Origin: a virus
Direction: 5' to 3' (one strand)
DNA length: 64,000 nt
IMG/VR virus record: IMGVR_UViG_3300025030_000053
Location: 1-64,000 of that record
The notes under the pieces were generated by a model. It was not told where the DNA came from and did not search any database. It saw only the letters and a list, made by a program, of their open reading frames with translations. Below are positions 50,386 through 58,921 of the stretch, one piece after another. Position 1 is the stretch's first letter. Every line of letters begins with the position of its first letter. The translations under genes and the position numbers were made by a program.

Positions 50386-51363
50386 TTAACTCAGGTCTAC
50401 TATCAGAGAATAGATTAAAAATTGATATGGAATATCTTCCCTAATTTTTTCATTATATTTTTCACATTTTTTCAAAATCTGGACGCATCTATTCAAATAT
50501 TTAGGATTTTTAAGTTTTTCGATAGTTTTATATATTCTATATGGATGAACTGAAAGTTTTGATTTTTTTTCTTCATCACCCTCTATCAAATATCCGAAAT
50601 TATTTTGCATTTGATAAACTTTTTGGAGAATCGCAGTAGGATTTTTGTTTTTCATAGAAGCTACAAGCATTCCCAACCTAGCTTCTGAAATCAGCAAACC
50701 AATGAACATCATCACATGGGTCAGATCGATCACAGTTCCATCAACTAGCGGAACGGCATCAAGAATACGCCCTTCAAAAACACAATCTATTAATTCCCAA
50801 GAATTCGCAATTTTAGATTTACATACAATTTTTTCTGCTATTTTTTCATCAATATCGTGCATCAATTTCAATTTTTCAATTTCTTGTTTAATTTTTTCTA
50901 TGTTTAATACTTTTGTTGCAACTTTGTTTCCTTTGTTGTTCTCAATATCTGCAAGGATGTATCCAGTTTTTCTGTATATTATCTGACAGATTTCATCTTC
51001 AAATCCAGATAGATTTTTGATTATATTGATGCATTTGTTTTCGTTTGATTGTTCTATATACCCACATTTAACAATTTCTTTGTTTTTGAAAAATGACAAT
51101 CTTTTGTCAATAGATTCAGAACAAATTGCTACATAATTGTTTTTAATTATATTTTTTTCAATAATTTCCAAATTAGAAATCATATCTTTGTTTGGATTTT
51201 TGATTATGTATATATTTTTTTCAAAACTAAATGGATTGATCAAATCTTCAATATCAGAAGACCGGTGCAAGAGTTTTATTTCTGCACCGGTCTCTGCCCC
51301 CCATTTTACTATTGCCGAATTTGCAATCGCAAAATCTCCTACGAAAAGTTTAATTTGACTCAT
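50386..51363 (-). CDS. Candidate clamp-loader delta-like subunit
   Basis: 325 aa. Directly after the sliding clamp and near DnaX, with a 14-base overlap, so context suggests a HolA-type delta subunit that opens the clamp. The sequence fits loosely: an N-terminal alpha-beta domain (IKLFVGDFAIANSAIVKWG) without Walker motifs, as in delta, then an all-helical C-terminus (PYRIYKTIEKLKN...VQILKKCEKYNEKIRED), similar to delta's oligomerisation domain. I found no conserved signature, so treat it as a context call. Confidence 0.5.
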   Translation of the reverse strand: MSQIKLFVGDFAIANSAIVKWGAETGAEIKLLHRSSDIEDLINPFSFEKNIYIIKNPNKDMISNLEIIEKNIIKNNYVAICSESIDKRLSFFKNKEIVKCGYIEQSNENKCINIIKNLSGFEDEICQIIYRKTGYILADIENNKGNKVATKVLNIEKIKQEIEKLKLMHDIDEKIAEKIVCKSKIANSWELIDCVFEGRILDAVPLVDGTVIDLTHVMMFIGLLISEARLGMLVASMKNKNPTAILQKVYQMQNNFGYLIEGDEEKKSKLSVHPYRIYKTIEKLKNPKYLNRCVQILKKCEKYNEKIREDIPYQFLIYSLIVDLS

Positions 51364-52507
51364 CTTCGTCTTTCGCCAGTGTCAATATCAAATATCTCCA
51401 ATTGTCAGTTTCAAACATTACAAATAAATTCACAGATTGAATTCCAGATGGTGGTGTGATCAGACTAAATTTTACTTCCATCTCATCATATATTTTAATT
51501 CCTTCTATGATTCTGTGGAATGGGATAATTACTTTTAGATTTTCATCTTTCAATATTTCTACATCATCACAATTGATGACATCTTCCACCGAAGTTTTAG
51601 ATCCAACTGACTTGAATGCTAAATGATCTTTTTCCATAGAAAGCATCATTCTTTTCTTCAATCTATCTTCACTTCGAGTCAAAGCATCAGAAAGAGAAAG
51701 TTTATCAGTTATTTCTTTCAATGATATTGTAGCAGATGCAACCACCTCATCTGTAAAAAATACATCAAGATTGGGGAATTTTTCTCCATCTGACTCTTGG
51801 GCGCCGACATATACAAAATTGTCTTCACTTGAAAACTCCATCAGTTTGTCATCGCATCTTATTTTGACCTCGGCACCATAAGGCAACGACATAAGGTTGT
51901 CTAAACATTGTTTCGGAATGAAGCAAACAATCTCATCAAAATCACATTTGACATCAAAGTCTGTTTGAAACTTAGAAATTCTTCCAGTGTCTGTTGAATA
52001 TGTTTTCAACGATTTGTTGTCAATTGACAATCTGACACTTGTGATTGGAGATTTGTTTTTTGATGGATGAACCGAAAATGATGTTTTTTGAAGAGATTCA
52101 AGAAAATCAACAGAATTAATCTCCGCACCTTTTTCGCACATAGATGATGTATCTGGAATTTTTGGACAATGAAGGTTGTATCTACTAAATGAATATCTCC
52201 CTTTTTCTCCAGAAATACCGCACACAATTTTATCATCTTTGACAACAAATAAAATTGTATCTGATCGTATATTAGAAATAAATGCCTGAATTTCATTATA
52301 TGGCAAACACAGGATAATCTCATTGTCAGTTTTAGCTTTGTCTAGTGGATTAATCTGGCAAAAATTATTTCCATCACTAGCTACGAACTTGACTTGTCCG
52401 TCAGCAGAGATTTGCATCCAAAATACCTTGCTTTCAGATGCCCCAACAATTTTAGCAAGAGCAGATAAAGCCTCAGATATTGGGTCTTTTTCATAAGAGA
52501 ATTTCAT
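51350..52507 (-). CDS. dnaN: DNA polymerase III beta-type sliding clamp
   Basis: 385 aa, the usual length of bacterial beta (about 370). Three tandem domains of like fold: FVASDGNNFCQINPL (domain 1), SVRLSIDNKSLKTYSTDTGR (domain 2, matching 'GVLLEVxGxxLxLVATDGHR'), and LSDALTRSEDRLKKRMMLSM (domain 3, the 'ASILSxEKxRGVRLxL' region). It encircles DNA and holds the polymerase. The C-terminal end (NWRYLILTLAKDE) replaces the usual Y-V-V-M-P-M-R-L. AAGGAAAATGAA before the ATG. Confidence 0.85.
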   Translation of the reverse strand: MKFSYEKDPISEALSALAKIVGASESKVFWMQISADGQVKFVASDGNNFCQINPLDKAKTDNEIILCLPYNEIQAFISNIRSDTILFVVKDDKIVCGISGEKGRYSFSRYNLHCPKIPDTSSMCEKGAEINSVDFLESLQKTSFSVHPSKNKSPITSVRLSIDNKSLKTYSTDTGRISKFQTDFDVKCDFDEIVCFIPKQCLDNLMSLPYGAEVKIRCDDKLMEFSSEDNFVYVGAQESDGEKFPNLDVFFTDEVVASATISLKEITDKLSLSDALTRSEDRLKKRMMLSMEKDHLAFKSVGSKTSVEDVINCDDVEILKDENLKVIIPFHRIIEGIKIYDEMEVKFSLITPPSGIQSVNLFVMFETDNWRYLILTLAKDEDESN

Positions 52508-52518
52508 TTCATTTTCCT

Positions 52519-53382
52519 TTATTGTCTTTTTTTAGAACGATATATAATCGTAGATATAGATGTCGGATCAATTTCACTAAAAATTTTACTTGCTTTTTTT
52601 CTAATTCTTCCAAGACTATTATCAACACATTTTACGGATATTTCAAGTTTTTCTGCAATTTCTCTGTATGGGTCGCCACGGTCATACCCATCGAGCACCG
52701 CGCATTCCAATTGCGTCAATTCTGAGTCTAAAAAGTGTCTAATTTTATATTTTTCTTCATTTTCTATAATCATTTGCAATGGATCCATATCAGAAGATTC
52801 TATTAGATCGCCAATAGTTTGAGAAGAATTTTCTTCCTGGCTGGATACTACTTGAACGTCAAGAGATGTAGCAGTATTTAATGGAATAGATTTTTGTCTT
52901 TTTATAGACCTATCAAGTTGAGTTAATATTCCTCTTTTGACACATAATCTTATTGCGAAATTTTCAAACGAAATATTTTTGTCATATAAATAGTCTCTTG
53001 CCGCATTATATAATATTATTCTTGATTCCTGAAATAAATCTTCTTGATCTTTACCTTGAACATAATATTTTTTGCAGATAGATTTGATGTATTGCTCCAT
53101 ATATTTTATTAATTGATCAAATGAATCTTCATCATATCCTGATATAATTTTTTCTGATTTATATTTTCCAACTATTTTTGATACTACAAATTTATCTTTG
53201 TTGTTTGATTCTTCAAATCTGTGTTTGATATCGGAATCAATAATATATACTATTTTCCGTCCTGATTTATATTCTACGCATAAAACATCATTGACTATTG
53301 AATATTTAGATATTCGAGATCCTTGTTTAATGTTTTCAACAAGTTTCAAAATTTTATCACTGGAATATTTGCGAAATGCCAT
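52519..53382 (-). CDS. Sigma-70 family RNA polymerase sigma factor (SigH-like)
   Basis: 287 aa. Region 2: YYVQGKDQEDLFQESRIILY, then FAIRLCVKRGILTQLDRSIK and QKSIPLNTATSLD (85-175), very like B. subtilis SigH and phage sigma factors. Region 4 HTH: LTQLECAVLDGYDRGDPYRE then EKLEISVKCVDNSLGRIRKK (215-268). An N-terminal extension of about 80 residues is not part of the sigma core. It probably directs host RNA polymerase to phage middle or late promoters. Start codon follows the dnaX stop directly; GGAGGACTGA is the site. Confidence 0.9.
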   Translation of the reverse strand: MAFRKYSSDKILKLVENIKQGSRISKYSIVNDVLCVEYKSGRKIVYIIDSDIKHRFEESNNKDKFVVSKIVGKYKSEKIISGYDEDSFDQLIKYMEQYIKSICKKYYVQGKDQEDLFQESRIILYNAARDYLYDKNISFENFAIRLCVKRGILTQLDRSIKRQKSIPLNTATSLDVQVVSSQEENSSQTIGDLIESSDMDPLQMIIENEEKYKIRHFLDSELTQLECAVLDGYDRGDPYREIAEKLEISVKCVDNSLGRIRKKASKIFSEIDPTSISTIIYRSKKRQ

Positions 53383-54489
53383 TCAGTCCTCCAAAAATTC
53401 ATCATCTCTCAAAGCTAATGAGAGATCTATCAAACCATTTGTGAGTACAAGATCCTTGGCAACATTTCTATAATTAATTGCCTCAAACAAGGATATAATA
53501 ACCTTCGAAGCTTTGCGAATCCTCTTTTTCAAAGATTTTTGTGGAATATTTTTCAAAATCGATTCCATTTTAGATATAGAAACTGGATCAACATCTAATT
53601 TTACCCCAGCGATGAACCGAATCAGATTCGACACATCCAAACTCAATTGTTTCAAAACTAAAATCAAATTTTTCCCTTGGGAATTCAGGATGTCGACAAT
53701 GTTGATCAGATATTCTATATTCCCACTTGAAGCCCCTAAAAGAATGTCCAAACTCAAAGCCCTGGGTGTAATTTTCAAAATAGTTTCTACATTATCTACA
53801 TTGATTTCGTCGCTGCATATCTGCTCCAACAACTTTATTGATTTTCTTGGAGAGCCATCAGAGACCATCGCAATCATTTTCAATGCTTCTGCTGAATATT
53901 CAAAATTTTCTTGCTGACATATCTTTTCAAGATTTTCTGTCAATACTTCTTCGGAAACTCTGTCAAATGACCACTCTTGAGCCCGGCAGGAAATTGTGTC
54001 AATGATCTTGTCTACCTCTGTTGTGCAAAGAATGAAAACTACATGATCTGGCGCTTCTTCGAGCGGTTTCAAAAGGGCATTTTGTCCTTGTGATGAAAGA
54101 CAATGTGCCTCATCGAGCAGGAATACTCTGTACTTTCCCAATACTGGCATCAAATGATATTTTTCATCAATCATTCTTCGTACATCATCAATTCCTGTTT
54201 TTTCTGCAACATTGATCTCTTCGACATCCATAGAAGTAGATTGTGCTATTCTCTTGCAGCTTTCGCACGATCCGCAAGGCTCTTGATCATCTGATAAATT
54301 CTGACAATTCAAAGCCATCGCATATAGCCTCGCCAAAGACGTTTTACCAATTCCAGTCCAACCTGTGAATATCAATGTATTTGGAATTCTTTGATATTTG
54401 ATTGAATTTTTCAATGCTTTGACAATGTGTGGTTGAAACATATCGTCAAATTTTTTAGGACGATATTTCAAATCAAGTGGAACGTTCAA
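53383..54489 (-). CDS. dnaX: DNA polymerase III gamma/tau-like clamp loader ATPase
   Basis: 368 aa. Walker A GWTGIGKTS (43-51), a four-Cys zinc module (C62, C72, C75, C78), DEAH (126-129), sensor-type SCRAQEWSF and helical lid and collar domains. This matches bacterial DnaX without the tau C-terminus (gamma-length). With the clamp and the delta-like gene it forms a loader set. Start is a TTG with AGGAG 9 nt upstream; the nearby ATG is out of frame. Confidence 0.9.
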   Translation of the reverse strand: MNVPLDLKYRPKKFDDMFQPHIVKALKNSIKYQRIPNTLIFTGWTGIGKTSLARLYAMALNCQNLSDDQEPCGSCESCKRIAQSTSMDVEEINVAEKTGIDDVRRMIDEKYHLMPVLGKYRVFLLDEAHCLSSQGQNALLKPLEEAPDHVVFILCTTEVDKIIDTISCRAQEWSFDRVSEEVLTENLEKICQQENFEYSAEALKMIAMVSDGSPRKSIKLLEQICSDEINVDNVETILKITPRALSLDILLGASSGNIEYLINIVDILNSQGKNLILVLKQLSLDVSNLIRFIAGVKLDVDPVSISKMESILKNIPQKSLKKRIRKASKVIISLFEAINYRNVAKDLVLTNGLIDLSLALRDDEFLED

Positions 54490-54500
54490 TTCATTTTCTC

Positions 54501-54743
54501 CTAATTAATCGGATGTTCGTGCATATATTTTGTAATTTTATAGGAATATTCTGGAATATCAAAAATTAATTCTTCAGGTACTCCTATGTCTATCAATCCA
54601 TCTTTGAAAGATTGATTTGCAGAATAATAATCATAATTATTTTTAGATATAAAATATTTAATTAAATATATATCAATCAGGGATTCTCTTCCGGATTGTG
54701 TCGGAAGAGCATTAAGCACGACACTCTTCAAATCACTCATCAT
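54501..54743 (-). CDS. Small hypothetical protein, 80 aa
   Basis: MMSDLKSVVLNALPTQSGRE and onward, ending in YSYKITKYMHEHPIN. Start chosen at 54743, where GGAG lies upstream and the ATGA overlaps the previous stop. Aromatic and hydrophobic in its second half. No family recognised. Confidence 0.5.
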   Translation of the reverse strand: MMSDLKSVVLNALPTQSGRESLIDIYLIKYFISKNNYDYYSANQSFKDGLIDIGVPEELIFDIPEYSYKITKYMHEHPIN

Positions 54744-54925
54744 TTTCTCCTTTGATTCTCTTCTCTGGCAATGTCTTTGAATTCTTTCCAAGCTCTATCA
54801 CTCAATTCTGGCAGTTTTTCTTTGACTTTATTCAAAAATTTTTTTTCAGATGGGAGGGCTCCCCCGGCATATTTTACTGCTTGCAGCACACCAGATTCAA
54901 GTCCCCAGTCGAAATTCTCTTCCAT
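54740..54925 (-). CDS. Small hypothetical protein, 61 aa
   Basis: MEENFDWGLESGVLQAVKYA and onward, helical and Lys/Glu-rich at the end (KEFKDIAREENQRRK). GGAGGCAATT precedes the ATG. Coupled to the next gene by a 4-base overlap. Confidence 0.5.
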   Translation of the reverse strand: MEENFDWGLESGVLQAVKYAGGALPSEKKFLNKVKEKLPELSDRAWKEFKDIAREENQRRK

Positions 54926-54957
54926 AATTGCCTCCGAATAGATATTCTACTCAATTA

Positions 54958-55437
54958 TTAAGGAATTTTAAATGATGAAAATTTAGTCTCATTTCCGTCA
55001 TTTTTGAAAATAACTATTGCCAAAGGTTGCGGTAATCCATGTGTGGCACTACAAAATTTAGGACGGCCTTCAATAAATCTTACTTCTGACGCCCTCATGC
55101 AATAATTATGCCACCATTTGGTATTTGTTCTGGATGGAATTAACATCACAACGACACAATCTAATCTTCTAGATTCATCATATGATTTTTTGACCCATTT
55201 CTGTAAAGAATGTTTTCCATAATTTCCATAAGGAGGATTCAACCATCCTATTCCAGCCCATGACTGCGACATCGCATCTTTCTTCTCGTCAAAAAATACT
55301 CCACATTTAGAATTATTTTCATCAGCAGCTAAATCTATATCAAATTTAAATTCTTGATCAAGAAGAAAATAAATATTATTAGGAGTTATCCAATCTTGTT
55401 TTTTACTATTGAATCTTCCATTTTTAAAGTCAGCCAT
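54958..55437 (-). CDS. Phage N6-adenine methyltransferase (Dam_phage type)
   Basis: 159 aa, the usual 150-180 length. DWITPNNIYFLL (15-26) is the N-terminal DWxTP motif, LAADENNSKC the S-adenosylmethionine-side acid, and LNPPYG (66-71) the catalytic NPPY motif. RPKFCSATHGLPQPLAIVIF near the end is also typical. A second adenine methylase of a different family from the Dam at 35202. AAGGAATTTGA before the ATG. Confidence 0.9.
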   Translation of the reverse strand: MADFKNGRFNSKKQDWITPNNIYFLLDQEFKFDIDLAADENNSKCGVFFDEKKDAMSQSWAGIGWLNPPYGNYGKHSLQKWVKKSYDESRRLDCVVVMLIPSRTNTKWWHNYCMRASEVRFIEGRPKFCSATHGLPQPLAIVIFKNDGNETKFSSFKIP

Positions 55438-56565
55438 TCAAATTCCTTTTCTTCCTGTTAATTTCTCTTGTTCCAATGATTTCTCAATTTTTATTTTCGC
55501 CTCATCAATCATTGGCTGGTTTCCCCAAATCCATCTAAAATTTTTGTAAATTTTACCAGAATTACAAGCTGATGTAATTCTGCCACATGCATTCGATGGT
55601 TTTAGTCCTATTTCTTGACCCGCATCTGTCATAGATTTATATTCTTTTTTATTTCCATTTTGATCTATTCTTAGAACAGATTTTTTGTATTGATTTCTTA
55701 ATTTATTAATACCAGGATTCATTGCAAAAAATGCTTTGCAATTTTCCTTTTGAGTCATCCATTCCAAGTTCTCTGCTCGATTGTCATATTTGATGTGATT
55801 GATGTGATTCACGACGAAATCTTCTGGATTGTCAATTGGGTGGAAGGCTTGACAAACGAGACGATGACATTTTATTCTTAAATGTTTTTGAGAAAACATC
55901 ATATATCCATTTTTACATTTAGACCCAAATGTTCTAGATAATTTTTTATTTTCATATCTTCCCATATTAGATATTTTCCATATGTATTCTCTATAAAATA
56001 TTTCTTTCCAAATTTCCCCATCTAAATCTTCATCAATTTTATATTTCCAAATAAATCCATATGCAGTTTTTTCTCGCCCACTAGCGGCGGCAGAAATTAA
56101 GGATACTGCACGTTTTGAATGTGGACGAACTGCCATCGTAGCCTCTTTAATAGAGGAATATTCTTTGATAAATATATAATGAAGATCATATTGCATGACA
56201 CTTCTGATATATTTATCTTTTTTATTTTTAATACTTAATTGTGAATTTTCTCTTTTAGTAGTTATTTTTAAATTATAAAATTCACAATTACTTCTGTTAG
56301 AATCTATATGATGAATAACTAAATTATCATCTTTTATTTGTTCATCAGTATAATTTAAAAAATATTTTGCTACTAAAATATGTGTCTGTTTAAAATAATA
56401 TTTTTTATCAGATCCGTATAGAGAATTTACTATATATCCTAATGAATTTTTGCTTTTGATATGAATATAATTATTGTTATTACTTCTTATATATCCATTA
56501 TTAGAAATAGAATATTTCTCAAATGGATATTCCATATTTTTCCATTCTATTTTTTGCCCTTCCAT
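55438..56565 (-). CDS. NUMOD4/HNH homing endonuclease
   Basis: 375 aa from ATG 56565 (GGAGGATTCTA upstream). Two NUMOD4-like units ([19 protein letters not shown] and [19 protein letters not shown]), two HNH-type cores ([11 protein letters not shown]...[11 protein letters not shown] and [13 protein letters not shown]...[19 protein letters not shown]), and a NUMOD1-like end ([20 protein letters not shown]). It overlaps the 3' end of the HTH gene by 47 bases and ends one base before the Dam_phage gene. About 87% identical to the plus-strand HNH gene within a 108-bp core. Confidence 0.85.
   Translation of the reverse strand: MEGQKIEWKNMEYPFEKYSISNNGYIRSNNNNYIHIKSKNSLGYIVNSLYGSDKKYYFKQTHILVAKYFLNYTDEQIKDDNLVIHHIDSNRSNCEFYNLKITTKRENSQLSIKNKKDKYIRSVMQYDLHYIFIKEYSSIKEATMAVRPHSKRAVSLISAAASGREKTAYGFIWKYKIDEDLDGEIWKEIFYREYIWKISNMGRYENKKLSRTFGSKCKNGYMMFSQKHLRIKCHRLVCQAFHPIDNPEDFVVNHINHIKYDNRAENLEWMTQKENCKAFFAMNPGINKLRNQYKKSVLRIDQNGNKKEYKSMTDAGQEIGLKPSNACGRITSACNSGKIYKNFRWIWGNQPMIDEAKIKIEKSLEQEKLTGRKGI
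55759..55866. repeat. HNH-core block shared with 38731-38838 (inverted)
   Basis: Partner of 38731-38838 in the other HNH gene; GC-richer than its surroundings. Confidence 0.75.
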
Positions 56566-56737
56566 TAGAATCCTCCAAAAATCGTTCAATTTCGGAGATT
56601 CTATATCTGCGATGCCCACCAGCAGTTCTTAATGCTATAAATTTACCAGAATTATCCCATTTTAATAATGTATCAGGATGTACCCCTAGTAATTTTGCTG
56701 CTTTGCTTACTGATATCAGTATTGAATCATTTTCCAT
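56519..56737 (-). CDS. MerR/excisionase-type helix-turn-helix protein
   Basis: 72 aa. [20 protein letters not shown] then [20 protein letters not shown] is the MerR-type winged HTH used by excisionases and IS607-type resolvases. The last 15 residues are read from bases that also encode the HNH start in another frame, so its original C-terminus may have been replaced. GGAG precedes the ATG, and a TATAAT box lies about 20 bases upstream. Possibly a regulator of its own cassette. Confidence 0.75.
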   Translation of the reverse strand: MENDSILISVSKAAKLLGVHPDTLLKWDNSGKFIALRTAGGHRRYRISEIERFLEDSNGRAKNRMEKYGISI

Positions 56738-56754
56738 ACTTAATCTCCGTATAT

Positions 56755-56760
56755 ATTATA
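56755..56760 (-). promoter_or_regulatory. -10 box for the HTH/HNH cassette
   Basis: TATAAT on the minus strand, 18 bases before the HTH ATG, located just after the truncated thyA-like gene. It would give the cassette its own promoter. No clear -35. Confidence 0.4.
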
Positions 56761-56795
56761 CTATGATTTTCAGAGAAATACCTACTTTTAATATT

Positions 56796-57095
56796 TTATA
56801 TTAGAATCCCATCTACAACTTCTTGCCTATAAACTTCTAAATCTTCTATGCCGCCGGGAAAATCTCGATGAATCCTTGGTTCTGCAAGAGGGTCCTTGAT
56901 AGTCATCATCAAACAAACATCTTTTGAGGGAGGATCTTCTGGTTTGTCGTATTGGGTTTTGATTTCTGCACCATTCTTCCAAGTTTGCACTACTGCTGTC
57001 TCCCACGCTTCAGGCAATGTATCTGCCACAACGTGTAGGACTGGCAACGTCAAACCAGGTACGCAAAAATATACTGCTTCATTTTTTGTTTTCAT
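56796..57095 (-). CDS. Truncated thymidylate-synthase-like protein (N-terminal part only)
   Basis: 99 aa. VVADTLPEAWETAVVQTW, IKTQYDKPEDPPSKD, LAEPRIHRDFPGGIEDL and YRQEVVDGI read like the N-terminus of the ThyA-like branch found in some bacteria and archaea. There the next residues would be a DHW/Y-type segment and then the catalytic core. Here the frame stops right after VVDGILI. No catalytic Cys or C-terminal half is present anywhere nearby, so it is probably inactive or an N-terminal fragment. Immediately downstream lies the HTH/HNH cassette. Family assignment is from memory of the motif. Confidence 0.65.
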   Translation of the reverse strand: MKTKNEAVYFCVPGLTLPVLHVVADTLPEAWETAVVQTWKNGAEIKTQYDKPEDPPSKDVCLMMTIKDPLAEPRIHRDFPGGIEDLEVYRQEVVDGILI

Positions 57096-57432
57096 TGTAT
57101 TTTTCTGTCAGCCAAATATCGTGTTCTTGGTCAAATTTTTTACATTTAATTTCATCAGCATATATAGTATGCATCAATGTATCTATAAATTCTGATGACA
57201 TAAGATATTCTTTTAATTCTTCTTCTGTACTCAAATATTTAATATCCATAGATACTATCCAACTTTTACATTTTGGATCGTATTTGGCTATCGCCATTCC
57301 AGGAGCGATTCCACCAGTGAAATATTTATTAATCATTCTAACAATATATTCTCTGCACTTATATGGTTTATTGGTATCAACTAATTTATTATCTTTTCTG
57401 CTCGAAACTCTATATTCTTCAAATACATTCAT
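57079..57432 (-). CDS. Hypothetical protein, 117 aa
   Basis: MNVFEEYRVSSRKDNKLVDT and onward. Contains a small alpha-beta body (YIVRMINKYFTGGIAPGM, SWIVSMDIKYLSTEEELKEY). No known motif. TTAGGAGAAATGAA before the ATG; overlaps the next gene by 17 bases. Confidence 0.55.
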   Translation of the reverse strand: MNVFEEYRVSSRKDNKLVDTNKPYKCREYIVRMINKYFTGGIAPGMAIAKYDPKCKSWIVSMDIKYLSTEEELKEYLMSSEFIDTLMHTIYADEIKCKKFDQEHDIWLTEKYNENKK

Positions 57433-57442
57433 TTCATTTCTC

Positions 57443-57961
57443 CTAATTCTGTTTCAAAAGTTTCACTTTTGGCTGCTCTCTAATTTCCTCAACTTCTTCT
57501 TCCTCCTCAGTTTCCTGTCCTGGAAGAGCCATCTTTTCAGAAACCTCATCTGAAAGCAATTCTGGAAGAACATTCCCAATGTCTGCTTCTAATTCCCAAT
57601 TCCATCCAAGCAACTCAAACACACAGGAATGCCCAACAATGTCTGGTTTTATTTTTGCTATTTGTAGCAATGATTCAAAAACTTTCCATTCTTTCTTCTG
57701 TTTTGACCAGGAATCCCATTTTTCATCCCACACTGCTAAACAAAACAACTTCTTGGTGTGTTTTTGCACCCATTGTTTGGAATTTTTGTCAATATACACA
57801 TCTTGTGAATTTTTCGGTTTATTTCCAGCAATCAACGCACACCATATATCACTAGGATCCACATATTCTTCACCCATAGAACTTCCATATTTTTGAGTGA
57901 TTTCTTCAAGGATGTCAGCCATTTCAGTACATTCGTAAAATTGTCTTTGTTGTCGAGCCAT
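57443..57961 (-). CDS. Hypothetical protein, perhaps a degenerate phage metallopeptidase relative
   Basis: 172 aa. The line LAVWDEKWDSWSKQKKEW...KPDIVGHSCVFELLGWNWE resembles the layout of small phage metallopeptidase-like proteins, where 'W..L...QR.ALL.HEL.H' precedes such an end, but the HExxH is absent. It could be an inactive relative or unrelated. The tail is very acidic (ETEEEEEVEEI). AGGG before the ATG. Confidence 0.4.
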   Translation of the reverse strand: MARQQRQFYECTEMADILEEITQKYGSSMGEEYVDPSDIWCALIAGNKPKNSQDVYIDKNSKQWVQKHTKKLFCLAVWDEKWDSWSKQKKEWKVFESLLQIAKIKPDIVGHSCVFELLGWNWELEADIGNVLPELLSDEVSEKMALPGQETEEEEEVEEIREQPKVKLLKQN

Positions 57962-58027
57962 TTCATTTCCCTTTCGTCAATTCAAAATCTCAATGCTGTT
58001 ATAGATTACTGGGGACTGATGGCAAAA

Positions 58028-58921
58028 TCAAGAGCGTTTTCTTGTTGGATCGCCAACCCGGATGTCGTGCTGTCCTCTGGCTTGCATGACTTTGTTCACG
58101 GATTTGAAAAATCTTTCAAAAATAGGTTTCAAAACATCTCTTTGCCATTCTTTAATTTTTTCATTTAATTCTAATAATCTTTTTTTCTCTGATTGTTCAA
58201 CATATCTTCTACGAACCTGACCATGCTCTTGAAAAGTCTTTTTATAATCAGGACTCAATTCTGACAAGTCTAATAATCTTTTTTGCTGATCTGGACTCAT
58301 TCTGATATGCTCTGCTGAACTTTCCTGAAGTTTCCTTAGCCTATCCAATTTGTCTTGGCGCCCCCGGAGTGGATACAAAGATGATTCTTCCTGTTGTCTT
58401 AGTACATCATCAATTGGTTTTTTCCATTTCCAAATCTGAGCAGTTTTCAAAAATTCATTGAAACTTGAAGATTCTTTATGAATCACTCGTTCCTTTGCAA
58501 AATCTATTGCCTTGTTCTTGTTATGAAGAATATTTCTTATTAATTTTGCATATATCTCTTTTTCATTATTTCTTTCAGTTTTTTTAAACATTTCATAAAG
58601 TCTATCTGTGATAAATTTTAATTCTCTATTGAATTGTGATATTACAGCATCTAAATAAGACTCTGCTCCTTTTCCTTTGACACCACTGATCCCAGAAACA
58701 CCAGAAATCCAATCTTGTCCACCAATATATCCCAGTCCTTCAAGTCCTTTTCTTTTCAACCTTTGAAATAAATTTTGAGCAATCTTTTCCATAAAATCAT
58801 CAGATTGCTCAAAATTGGAATCAAAATCTAATTGTTCAGAAAATATTATATCTTTTTGCATAGCAACTAATATTTTATTTAAATCAAATAATATTCCTAC
58901 AATTAATCCAAAATTTTCCAA
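58028..58921 (-). CDS. Hypothetical protein, 297 aa, helical
   Basis: No family recognised. Mostly helix with a Gly-rich loop (GGQDWISGVSGISGVKGKG) and a basic C-terminus (ARGQHDIRVGDPTRKRS). The start is uncertain: the frame opens with TTG at 58921 inside the upstream gene and the first ATG is at 58861, neither with a good site. It may contribute to the virion or DNA binding. Confidence 0.5.
   Translation of the reverse strand: MENFGLIVGILFDLNKILVAMQKDIIFSEQLDFDSNFEQSDDFMEKIAQNLFQRLKRKGLEGLGYIGGQDWISGVSGISGVKGKGAESYLDAVISQFNRELKFITDRLYEMFKKTERNNEKEIYAKLIRNILHNKNKAIDFAKERVIHKESSSFNEFLKTAQIWKWKKPIDDVLRQQEESSLYPLRGRQDKLDRLRKLQESSAEHIRMSPDQQKRLLDLSELSPDYKKTFQEHGQVRRRYVEQSEKKRLLELNEKIKEWQRDVLKPIFERFFKSVNKVMQARGQHDIRVGDPTRKRS

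Noticed and set aside
56738-56800. Group I intron in the thyA-like gene
   Set aside because: No second exon and no intron core recognised by eye; kept only as a possibility in the findings.
57443-57961. Active metallopeptidase call
   Set aside because: No HExxH or other zinc ligands; similarity is limited to a few aromatic positions.
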